A stretch of 28,302 bases of DNA from CAZRUM01 sp964603435. GTDB taxonomy: Bacteria; Patescibacteriota; Patescibacteriia; Magasanikbacterales; UBA922. The stretch is from positions 1 to 28,302 of the forward strand of contig CAZRUM010000011.1 in assembly GCA_964603435.1 (NCBI GenBank), given 5' to 3'. The notes beneath the pieces are model-generated. The model worked only from the letters and a program-made list of their open reading frames with translations. It had not been told where the DNA came from and made no database searches. This document shows, one piece after another, positions 14,734 through 22,220 of the stretch. Position 1 is the first letter of the stretch. Every line of letters starts with the position of its first letter. A program made the translations under genes and the position numbers.

Positions 14734-17691
14734 ATGTATAATGCCAATGAACAAGAACTAGAAGTTTTAAAACAATGGGATAAGACAGACGCTTTTAAAA
14801 AGTCTGTGGAGTCTCGTCCAGAAGATAAACCTTATCATTTTTATGATGGGCCTCCTTTTGCTACTGGACTTCCTCATTATGGACACATTGTGGCCAGTCT
14901 GATAAAAGACGTAGTACCACGTTACCAGACTATGAAAGGTTATCGTGTAGAGCGTGTTTGGGGTTGGGATTGTCATGGTTTGCCAATTGAAAATATTATT
15001 GAAAAAGAATTAAATTTGAATAGTAAAAAGGATATTGAAGAATATGGTATTCCAAAATTTAATGAGGCTTGTCGGTCTACAGTTTTAAAGTACGCTGAGG
15101 AATGGAAGAAAACTATCAAACGCATGGGTCGTTGGGTGGATATGCCCGCCCAAGGCGGGTCCGCCTCGGGCGGAGAAGCAGAGAGTTATGGAAGTCATGG
15201 CTATAGGACAATGGACATACAGTATATGGAAAGTGTCTGGTGGGTATTCAAACAGCTTTGGGATAAGGGTTTGATTTACGAAGGAAAAAAAGCCATGCAT
15301 ATTTGCCCTCGTTGTGTGACACCTCTTTCCAATTTTGAAGTGACCCAAGGTTATAAAGATGTAAAAGATTTGTCTGCAACTGCAAAGTTCAAATTGAAAA
15401 ATGCAAAAGAAAAATTAGGTTTAGATGGAGATGTGTTTGTGCTTGCTTGGACTACTACTCCATGGACATTGCCCGGAAATGTTTTGCTGGCTGTTGGTGG
15501 TGAGATTGATTATGTTGTAGTGTCATCTGATAATAATAATTTTGTAGTTGCTAAAAAGAGAGTGAAAGATGTAATGAAAGATAAAGAATATGAAGTTGTT
15601 AAAGAATTAAAAGGTGAAGAATTTGTTGGTTTGGAATATGAACCATTGTTTCCATATTTTGTAGATACTGAAAATGCTTTTCGTGTAGTTTCTGCTGATT
15701 TTGTGACTACAGAAGACGGTACTGGTGTAGTGCATATTGCTCCAGCTTTTGGTGAAGATGATTATCAAATTGGTAAGAGAGAAGAAGTAGGTTTTGTGCA
15801 GCATGTAAATATGGATGGGACTTTTATCGAAGAGGTAGTAGACTTTGCTGGCCAAGAAGTAAAACCAAAAGAAGACCCAATGGTGACAGATATTGAAATT
15901 ATTAAATATCTAGCTCACAATGATAAATTGTTTCATAAAGAAAAATTTGAACATAGCTATCCTCATTGCTGGCGCTGTGATACACCACTTTTGAATTATT
16001 CTACCTCTAGCTGGTTTGTGGAAGTGACAAAGTTAAAAGAAGACTTACTAAAAAATAATAAGAAAACTAATTGGGTGCCAGAGCATATCAAGGAAGGTAG
16101 ATTTGGTCTTTGGCTAGAGGGTGCGCGTGACTGGGCGATTTCTCGTACTCGTTTTTGGGGTACTCCTTTGCCTGTTTGGCGAAGTGAAGACGGGGATACT
16201 TTGTGTATTGGAAGTGCAGAAGAACTTTCAGAATTATCTGGAGAAAAAGTAGATGACCTACATAAACACAAAATTGACGATATTGTAATTAAAAAAGATG
16301 ACAAAGAATATAGGCGTATTCCGGAAGTTTTGGATTGTTGGTTTGAGTCAGGTGCCATGCCATATGGTCAAATGCATTATCCATTTGAAAATAAAGAAAA
16401 GTTTGAAGCAGGTTTTCCAGCCGAGTTTATTGCTGAGGGTCAAGACCAGACTCGTGGTTGGTTTTATACTTTGCATGTTTTGGCGACGGCTCTTACCAAT
16501 GGTAAAAATCCAGTTATTAAGAAAAAGAAAACAGTTCCAGCTTTCAACAATGTAATTGTAAATGGTACTGTGTTGGCAGAGGATGGCAAGAAGATGAGCA
16601 AGCGTCTGCAAAATTATCCAGATCCTTTGGTGGTTTTGGAAAAATATGGGGCTGACGCTATGCGTTTTTATCTCGTATCATCTCCGGTCATGCATGCTGA
16701 GAGTCTTAGCTTTTCTGAGGCTGGAGTAAGGGAAATGTATAATAAAGTTGTAAATACTCTGTGGAATGTGTTTACGTTTTATAATATGTTTAACATTGAT
16801 TCCACTGATTCAAAAAATGATTCCACTGATTCTCCAAATATACTTGATAAATGGGTTTTGTCAAAATTGAATTTGTTGGTAGAAGAAACAACGAAGAACA
16901 TGAATGAATATAAGCTTGCAGAAGCTAGTCGTCCAATTTTGGAATTTGTTACAGAGCTTTCTCAGTGGTATGTTCGTCGTAGTCGTGATAGATTTAAAGG
17001 TGAAGACGAAGAAGATAAACAATTTGCTTTGGCAACTTTGAAAGAAGTTTTGTTTACACTTAGTAAAATCATGGCACCATTTACACCATTTATGGCAGAA
17101 AAGATTTATGGAGAAGTTGGTGGGGAGATGGAGAGTGTGCATCTGGAGGATTGGCCAAAGACAGGGGAAGTTAACCATACAATTCTTGAAAACATGGTTA
17201 AAGCAAGAAAACTGGTAGAAATGGGTCTTGCTCTACGTGCAGAAAGTGGTGTAAAAGTTCGCCAAGTACTTGGACAGTTTTTGATAGTAGATAAAAGTAT
17301 TAGCGAAGACCTAGCAAGTATTATCGCCAAGGAAATGAATGTAAAAACTGTAGAGCTGGTAGACAGTGTACCAAATGATGAAAGCTTTGTTGTAAAAGAA
17401 GATGGTGGTTTTACAGTTGGGTTGGATATCACTCTCACAGACAAACTAAAAAAAGAAGGTTTACTTCGCGAAGTGGTTCGTACTATCAATCAAATGCGTA
17501 AAGAACAAAAATTAACTATTGATGATGAAGTGGTAGTGGAATATAGTACAGATGATGAAACACTAAATGCTGTGTTTACAGATTTTGAGGGTGAGCTTAA
17601 AAGGTCAGTCTTGGCAACAGAACTGAAAGATGGTGGAAAAGAAGACAAAGAAATTGATGGTAAGAAAATAAAGTTGAGTGTGTCAAAATAG
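14734..17691 (+). CDS. ileS: Isoleucyl-tRNA synthetase
   Basis: IleRS charges tRNA-Ile and edits valine. The 985-residue product has the class I signature HYGH (residues 48-51 in PPFATGLPHYGH) and KMSKR (620-624). The editing domain contains TTTPWTLPGN and DGTGVVHIAPAFGEDD, and GARDWAISRTRFWGTPLP lies before the second catalytic half. The overall pattern (WGWDCHGLPIE, FMESVWWVF-like QYMESVWW) is that of the eukaryote/archaeal-like type. Two sequence oddities occur. About 16 extra residues sit between M137 and Y157, encoded by a GC-rich palindrome. A DSTDSxN heptapeptide is repeated near residue 690. Neither shifts the frame. Transcription is under T-box control. The start has no SD. Confidence 0.97.
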   Translation: MYNANEQELEVLKQWDKTDAFKKSVESRPEDKPYHFYDGPPFATGLPHYGHIVASLIKDVVPRYQTMKGYRVERVWGWDCHGLPIENIIEKELNLNSKKDIEEYGIPKFNEACRSTVLKYAEEWKKTIKRMGRWVDMPAQGGSASGGEAESYGSHGYRTMDIQYMESVWWVFKQLWDKGLIYEGKKAMHICPRCVTPLSNFEVTQGYKDVKDLSATAKFKLKNAKEKLGLDGDVFVLAWTTTPWTLPGNVLLAVGGEIDYVVVSSDNNNFVVAKKRVKDVMKDKEYEVVKELKGEEFVGLEYEPLFPYFVDTENAFRVVSADFVTTEDGTGVVHIAPAFGEDDYQIGKREEVGFVQHVNMDGTFIEEVVDFAGQEVKPKEDPMVTDIEIIKYLAHNDKLFHKEKFEHSYPHCWRCDTPLLNYSTSSWFVEVTKLKEDLLKNNKKTNWVPEHIKEGRFGLWLEGARDWAISRTRFWGTPLPVWRSEDGDTLCIGSAEELSELSGEKVDDLHKHKIDDIVIKKDDKEYRRIPEVLDCWFESGAMPYGQMHYPFENKEKFEAGFPAEFIAEGQDQTRGWFYTLHVLATALTNGKNPVIKKKKTVPAFNNVIVNGTVLAEDGKKMSKRLQNYPDPLVVLEKYGADAMRFYLVSSPVMHAESLSFSEAGVREMYNKVVNTLWNVFTFYNMFNIDSTDSKNDSTDSPNILDKWVLSKLNLLVEETTKNMNEYKLAEASRPILEFVTELSQWYVRRSRDRFKGEDEEDKQFALATLKEVLFTLSKIMAPFTPFMAEKIYGEVGGEMESVHLEDWPKTGEVNHTILENMVKARKLVEMGLALRAESGVKVRQVLGQFLIVDKSISEDLASIIAKEMNVKTVELVDSVPNDESFVVKEDGGFTVGLDITLTDKLKKEGLLREVVRTINQMRKEQKLTIDDEVVVEYSTDDETLNAVFTDFEGELKRSVLATELKDGGKEDKEIDGKKIKLSVSK
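15145..15173 (+). repeat. GC-rich palindromic element inserted in ileS
   Basis: Two hairpins lie back to back: CCCGCC/GGCGGG (15145-15159) and CCGCC/GGCGG (15161-15173). All but a few bases are G or C inside an AT-rich gene. The frame is kept, and the surrounding insertion (residues 138-156) is absent from the family pattern RWVDxDxDYxTMD. Confidence 0.8.
15693..15721 (+). repeat. 29-nt exact repeat, copy in ileS
   Basis: These 29 bases are identical to 23159-23187 in the hypothetical gene at 22221-23396, and both copies encode ADFVTTEDG in the same frame. In IleRS this is a native, conserved editing-domain stretch. Confidence 0.9.
16798..16839 (+). repeat. 21-nt tandem duplication in ileS
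   Basis: Two 21-nt copies (16798-16818 and 16819-16839) match at 18 positions and encode DSTDSKN then DSTDSPN, in a loop before ILDKWVLS. Confidence 0.85.
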
Positions 17692-17707
17692 AAAATAAAT
17701 ATAAACA

Positions 17708-17734
17708 AAAAAACCGACATTATGTCGGTTTTTT
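17708..17734. terminator. Bidirectional terminator between ileS and nagB
   Basis: AAAAACCGACA and TGTCGGTTTTT form an 11-bp stem with a 3-nt loop. Both strands have a T run, so it can also end the converging nagB transcript. Confidence 0.9.
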
Positions 17735-17776
17735 AATTATCTAAAAATATTTTTCTAAATATTCTTAGAAGGGGGA

Positions 17777-17805
17777 AGCTCTCGATGCCGGATGGCAGGA
17801 GAGCT
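17777..17805 (-). other. GC-rich hairpin at 3' end of nagB
   Basis: AGCTCTC/GAGAGCT with an inner TGCC/GGCA makes a strong hairpin about a dozen bases past the nagB stop codon. It is not followed by a clean T run. Confidence 0.6.
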
Positions 17806-17816
17806 GTGTGGGTGGG

Positions 17817-18605
17817 TTAGGCAGCGTCCATGTACTCGATCTCGTAGTCGCCGTCCTCCTCGAGGAGTGCGATGGCCGGATTGTCGGCTACAATCACGAG
17901 TTCGCCTTCGTACTTGCGCAGGAAGGATGCCGGGCAGGTTTCGTTGATTGGTCCTTCGAGCATGTCGCGGATGGCCTCGGCTTTCTTCTCACCGAACGCT
18001 AACAGCATGATGATGCCGTGGGCGTTTTTGAGGATCGTGCCGATACCCATGGTGATAGCCTGAGGAGGTATCTCGCCGTCGTCGAAGTGTTGAGTGTTCG
18101 TTTCGATGGTGCGCGGAGCCAGGTCGACCACACTTGTGATGGAGTTTTGAGCTGACCCCGGCTCATTGAAACCAACGTGCCCGTTCTCGCCGATACCGAG
18201 CAAGACAAAGATGAAGCCACCATCATTGGTGATCCACTCTTCGTAGTCGGTACACGTTTGCCCCAGGTTATCGGCGCTTCCGTCGGGGATGTAGCAGGCA
18301 GCGACCTGGACCGTGGAGAAGAGATGGGCTTCCATGTAGTGGTGGTAGCTCCCTTCGCAGGAGTCTTCCGGTCCATACCCTTCCCCGACGTACTCGTCGA
18401 GATTGAACGTGGTTGTCTGGAGGAGAAATTCGGGGTGCTTCTCTGCGTACTGTCGCAGATAGAGGTAGACCTCCTTGGGCGTAGAACCTGTCGGTAGGCA
18501 GATCGCCTTGTTAGGGTTTTTTTCGATGACCTCGATGAGAGCCCAGGCCGCGTACTTCGCGGCTGAGTTTGACGAATCGAACACTTTGACAGAGACTTTT
18601 GCCAT
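17817..18605 (-). CDS. nagB: Glucosamine-6-phosphate deaminase
   Basis: NagB converts glucosamine-6-phosphate to fructose-6-phosphate and ammonia. The 262-residue product shows LPTGSTPKEVY (37-47, phosphate loop), NLDEY (68-72, with the catalytic Asp 70) and GIGENGHVGFNEPG (137-150). His 143 and Glu 148 are present, and the Asp of E. coli NagB at 141 is Asn here, as in GIGxNGH-type enzymes. TMGIGTILKNAHGIIMLLAFGEKKA closes the fold. An AGGAGG lies 9 bases before the ATG. GC is about 60% by hand count of 18301-18360 against about 23% in pepA (19261-19320), a sharp mismatch suggesting transfer. It is monocistronic, divergent from pepA, with a long structured leader. A 6-phosphogluconolactonase relative is possible but fits less well. 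Confidence 0.9.
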   Translation of the reverse strand: MAKVSVKVFDSSNSAAKYAAWALIEVIEKNPNKAICLPTGSTPKEVYLYLRQYAEKHPEFLLQTTTFNLDEYVGEGYGPEDSCEGSYHHYMEAHLFSTVQVAACYIPDGSADNLGQTCTDYEEWITNDGGFIFVLLGIGENGHVGFNEPGSAQNSITSVVDLAPRTIETNTQHFDDGEIPPQAITMGIGTILKNAHGIIMLLAFGEKKAEAIRDMLEGPINETCPASFLRKYEGELVIVADNPAIALLEEDGDYEIEYMDAA

Positions 18606-18647
18606 GGAACACTTCCTCCTGTGGCGATATTGACGCTGTGGTCTCTT

Positions 18648-18700
18648 ACAAGACCGTGGTAAAAATTAGCTAGATTAACTAGTTTTTACCACAGTCTTGT
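18648..18700 (-). promoter_or_regulatory. Leader palindrome of nagB
   Basis: Two 18-nt arms (18648-18665 and 18683-18700) pair fully in the minus-strand RNA, with one U-G pair that would be a C-A mismatch on the other strand. Further downstream in the leader, ACCACAG (complement of 18636-18642) could pair instead with the CTGTGGT of the 5' arm, giving a possible alternative fold. Confidence 0.65.
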
Positions 18701-18733
18701 TTATTTTCTAACCCATTTTAAAAGAGCAAAATA

Positions 18734-18763
18734 ACTTTAACACACAATTGACTACTTTGTCAA
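18734..18763 (-). promoter_or_regulatory. Promoter of nagB
   Basis: On the minus strand a perfect TTGACA is followed by an 18-base spacer and TAAAGT. The leader would be about 120 nt. Its -35 overlaps that of pepA. Confidence 0.5.
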
Positions 18764-18776
18764 TCGGTGCTAAGAT
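18748..18776 (+). promoter_or_regulatory. Promoter of pepA operon
   Basis: TTGACT, a 17-base spacer and TAAGAT preceded by TGC (extended -10), about 34 bases before the pepA ATG. Confidence 0.75.
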
Positions 18777-18810
18777 AAGGTAAGAATTTAACTAATATTA
18801 ATATTTTTAT

Positions 18811-20319
18811 ATGATTAAATATTCAATAGGTCAAAATTTAAAAAAGTCTGATTGTCTAATTTTACCTTTGTTTGAAGATAAGGGTCTGGACAAAGAAATA
18901 AAAGATTTAGACAAAGAACTTGAGGGCCTAATAAGTCTGGCTAAGGAAGAAAAAGATTTTGAAGCTAAAACTATGAAAACTTCTTGGATTATAACTGGAA
19001 ATAAAGATTTACCACGCATTCTTTTGGTGGGTCTTGGTAAAGAAAAGGAATTAAATATAGGTTTGTGGAAAAAAATAGTTGGCTCGTTTGTAATAACAGC
19101 TCAAAATAAGAAAGTAGAAAATTTATCTGTAGTATTGCCAAGCAGTGTTACCAAAAAAATTGACGTAAAAATTTTAGCTAGAGAAACTAGTACTGTTATT
19201 GAAATAGCAAACTATGCTTATGATGAATACAAAACAGATGAAAAAGCAAAAATGGTTGAAATTAAAAATGTAGAATTTTTTGGAGAAGATATTAATAAAC
19301 AATTTATTGAAGGTTCAGGGCTTGGTCAAATTACTGGTCAGGGAGTAAATTTTACTAGACATTTGGGAAATACCCCACCAACAATCATGACACCAACTTT
19401 TTTGGCTAAGGAAGCTGAAAAACTTGGTAAAAATAATGCAAAAGTGAAAGTAAAAGTTTTGGATAAAGAAGAAATGAAAAAACTTGGTATGGGTTGTATG
19501 TTGGCTGTTGCTCGTGGATCAAAAGAAGCTCCAAAATTTATTATAGTTGAGTATTGGGGGGAGACTAAGACAAAAAATCCAACAATCTTGGTTGGTAAAG
19601 GTGTGACTTTTGATTCTGGTGGAATTTCTCTAAAACCAGGGGATGCTCTTATGGAAATGAAATTTGATATGTTGGGGGCAGCCACTGCTCTTGGTGCTAT
19701 AAAATCTGTTATTGAATTAAAATTGAAGAAAAATGTAATTGCAATTTTGCCCGCAGTAGAAAATATGCCAAGCGGAGATGCTTATCGTCCAGATGATATC
19801 TTGACTGCTATGAATGGTAAGACTGTGGAAATTTTAAATACTGATGCCGAAGGTAGATTAATTTTGGCCGACGCACTTTGTTATGCTGCCAAGTATAATC
19901 CAAAAGAAGTAATTGATTTGGCAACTTTGACAGGTGCTTGTATGGTAGCCTTGGGAATTGAGCGCTCTGGTGTATTTGGCAATCAAAAAATAGTTGATAA
20001 AGTTTTGCAGACGACAGAGATCACCGGAGAAAAACTTTGGCATCTGCCAATTGGAGATGAATATGATGAAGCTATGAAAAGTGAAGTGGCTGATATAAAA
20101 AATATTGGTGGAGTAGGTGGAAGATCTAGTTTTGGTGGGGCTAGTACTGCAGCAGCTTTCTTGGAATTTTTTACTAAAGATGAAAAAGGTAAAGCACTAT
20201 ATCCATGGGCACATATAGATTTGGCTAGTGCTATTTATGCTAGTAAAGGAAAACCTTGGGTAAGAGTTGGTGCTAATGGTGCGGTGGTACAGACTTTGGT
20301 TGAGTATTTAAAAAAATAA
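18811..20319 (+). CDS. pepA: Leucyl aminopeptidase (M17 family)
   Basis: This is a cytosolic dizinc/manganese aminopeptidase that removes N-terminal residues from peptides. The 502-residue product has an N-terminal macro-like domain with LPRILLVGLGKEKEL and then the catalytic domain. VGKGVTFDSGGISLKPG contains the metal and catalytic Lys 263 and Asp 268. NTDAEGRLILADAL contains Asn 343, Asp 345, Glu 347 and the catalytic Arg 349. MKFDMLGAA and ENMPSGDAYRPDDI are also typical. It is first in a probable operon with a hypothetical gene and trhP. The start has no SD. Peptide recycling would suit a host-dependent lifestyle, but that is inference. Confidence 0.95.
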   Translation: MIKYSIGQNLKKSDCLILPLFEDKGLDKEIKDLDKELEGLISLAKEEKDFEAKTMKTSWIITGNKDLPRILLVGLGKEKELNIGLWKKIVGSFVITAQNKKVENLSVVLPSSVTKKIDVKILARETSTVIEIANYAYDEYKTDEKAKMVEIKNVEFFGEDINKQFIEGSGLGQITGQGVNFTRHLGNTPPTIMTPTFLAKEAEKLGKNNAKVKVKVLDKEEMKKLGMGCMLAVARGSKEAPKFIIVEYWGETKTKNPTILVGKGVTFDSGGISLKPGDALMEMKFDMLGAATALGAIKSVIELKLKKNVIAILPAVENMPSGDAYRPDDILTAMNGKTVEILNTDAEGRLILADALCYAAKYNPKEVIDLATLTGACMVALGIERSGVFGNQKIVDKVLQTTEITGEKLWHLPIGDEYDEAMKSEVADIKNIGGVGGRSSFGGASTAAAFLEFFTKDEKGKALYPWAHIDLASAIYASKGKPWVRVGANGAVVQTLVEYLKK

Positions 20320-20347
20320 TTTAATAAAATATAAATAAATTTTTAAT

Positions 20348-20758
20348 ATGGTAGTAGAGTTACCGGGAAGGTATATGAAAACACCTGGAGAGTTTTTTAG
20401 GTCTAAAAATAATATAATAATCGCAGAAGATCCTGAATTATCTGAGGCGGCACGAGCTATACAGTGTTTTTCAATATTAGAATTAGAAAATAAAAAATTA
20501 TTTGGATTGCTTGTAGAAGAAGATTTTGATGTTAGAAATATTAGACATGTAGATCGTATGGGTAGATATGCTGAAGCTGTTGCGTTTTTGTTACAACTTG
20601 AAGGAGAAGACTATAAAGACATATTACTACAAGCCAAAAAATTATTAATAAATATGGCAGAAAAATATATTGAAGAAGATTTTGAAGAAAAAGAAGTTTT
20701 ACCATATGAATGGACAGAGTTGGCTCAGGAAATTGAAGTTAAATTTGGTAATAAATAA
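20348..20758 (+). CDS. Hypothetical 136-residue acidic protein
   Basis: I do not recognise a family. The product has no signal or membrane segment and is rich in Glu, Asp and Lys with long helix-prone stretches. It starts MVVELPGRYMKTPGEFF, followed by SEAARAIQCFSILELENKKLFGLLVEEDFD. MGRYAEAVAFLLQLEGEDYKDILLQ, then LINMAEKYIEEDFEEKEVLP, fill the second half. It lies between pepA and trhP (28 and 5 bases away), in the same orientation with no terminator between, so it is probably co-transcribed. Codon use is AT-rich like the operon. Its small size and lack of motifs give no function. Confidence 0.7.
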   Translation: MVVELPGRYMKTPGEFFRSKNNIIIAEDPELSEAARAIQCFSILELENKKLFGLLVEEDFDVRNIRHVDRMGRYAEAVAFLLQLEGEDYKDILLQAKKLLINMAEKYIEEDFEEKEVLPYEWTELAQEIEVKFGNK

Positions 20759-20763
20759 AAAAT

Positions 20764-22187
20764 ATGAGTAAGAAACAAAAAATAGAACTTCTTGCTCCTG
20801 CAGGTAGTCCCGAAAAAATGAAATATGCTTTTGCTTACGGAGCAGATGCGGTCTACATGGGTATNNNNNNNNNNNNNNNNNNNNNNNNNNNNNNNNNNNN
20901 NNNNNNNNNNNNNNNNNNNNNNNNNNNNNNNNNNNNNNNNNNNNNNNNNNNNNNNNNNNNNNNNCCGAAAAAATGAAATATGCTTTTGCTTACGGAGCAG
21001 ATGCGGTCTACATGGGTATACCAGATTTTAGTTTGCGTGTCAGAATTAACAAATTTACCATGGACGATGTGAAGTCTGCGATTGAATATGCACACGGAAT
21101 AAACAAGAAAATATATGTGACAGTAAATATTGTTGCTCATAATCAACATTTAGAAAAATTACCAGGTTATCTCAAAAAACTAGAAAAGTGGCAGCCTGAT
21201 GGTTTTATTATTTCTGACCCTGGTGTGATTACAATGTCAAAGAAGTATGCCCCAAGCGTTCCAATTCATCTTTCCACGCAAACAAATGCGACCAATTGGC
21301 AGACTGTAAAGTTTTGGTACGATCAAGGTCTTGAGAGAGTAGTTTTGGGACGAGAAGTGACACTCGATGAAATTAAAGAAATTAGTAAGCGCGTTCCAAA
21401 ATGTGAAATAGAATATTTTGTTCACGGTGCTATGTGCATGAGTCATTCGGGTAGATGTATGTTGTCAGCTTGGCTTAGTGGACGCAGTGCAAACCTGGGG
21501 GATTGTGTGCAACCATGTCGTTGGGAGTATAAAGTAAATAATATCTCGGTGGAACTAGAAGAACCAAGTAGACCTGATATGATTATTCCGGTAGAAGAAG
21601 ATATGCACGGGACATATATTTTCAATTCCAAAGATATGTGTTTTATAGAATATTTGCCAGAGCTAATTGACGCGGGTGTTATGAGTTATAAAATTGAAGG
21701 CCGGGCCAAGAGCCATGCCTATCTTGCTAGTGTAGTAAAAGCATATAGACAAGCATTTGATTTGTTAGAAACAGAAAAAGATTTAAAAATACAAAAAAGA
21801 AAATTGAAAGCTATCAAGAAAAAAGTATTAGATAAATTGGTTCATCGTGGTTATACGACTGGTTTTCTTTTTGGTCGCGAGACTGTAGAGCAAAATGTAG
21901 AGAATAGTCATGTGGGCGGACAGGAAGAATTTGTGGGTGAGGTGTTGGATTGTGTGGAAATAAATGGAAAAAATCTTGCCATTGTTCGTGCTCATAATGC
22001 TCTTCGAGTCGGAGATAAACTTCGCATTATGATGCCGGGTGAAGAAAAAGATTTGCGAATGACTGTAAAGAAGATGTATAATAGTGATGGTGATAAAATT
22101 GAAAGTGCCCATGGTGGTACAGGAGAGTTGGTAAAGGTTCTCGTAAATAAATTTATTCCAAAATATTCTATTTTGTTTAAAAAATAA
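20764..22187 (+). CDS. trhP: U32 family protein, TrhP-like tRNA 5-hydroxyuridine synthesis factor (split by N gap)
   Basis: U32 proteins of the TrhP (YegQ) type take part in prephenate-dependent 5-hydroxylation of wobble uridine in tRNA. After removal of the false gap the product is 422 residues. It shows ELLAPAGSPEKMKYAFAYGA, then DFSLRVRINKF, IHLSTQTNATNWQTVKFW and the U32 signature FVHGAMCMSHSGRC. LGDCVQPCRWEY supplies further conserved Cys for the iron-sulphur site, and VHRGYTTGFLF ends the core. These match E. coli YegQ from memory. The 100-N gap and the repeated 55 bases (155 bases in total) put the halves in different frames here; collapsing them restores one frame. It is last in the pepA operon. 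The start has no SD. Confidence 0.85.
20810..21019. other. Scaffold gap with identical flanks (assembly artefact)
   Basis: 100 N at 20865-20964 separate two identical 55-nt sequences, 20810-20864 and 20965-21019. The equal ends match an assembler k-mer overlap left when two overlapping contigs were joined with a default gap. Removing bases 20865-21019 gives an intact gene. Confidence 0.95.
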
Positions 22188-22207
22188 AACAAGACCATTT
22201 TATTAAT

Positions 22208-22213
22208 TATAAT
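22208..22213 (+). promoter_or_regulatory. Candidate -10 box for near-leaderless transcript
   Basis: TATAAT ends 7 bases before the ATG at 22221, so transcription would begin almost at the start codon. A second overlapping TATAAT occurs at 22213-22218. No good -35 is seen. Confidence 0.4.
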
Positions 22214-22220
22214 ATAATAT

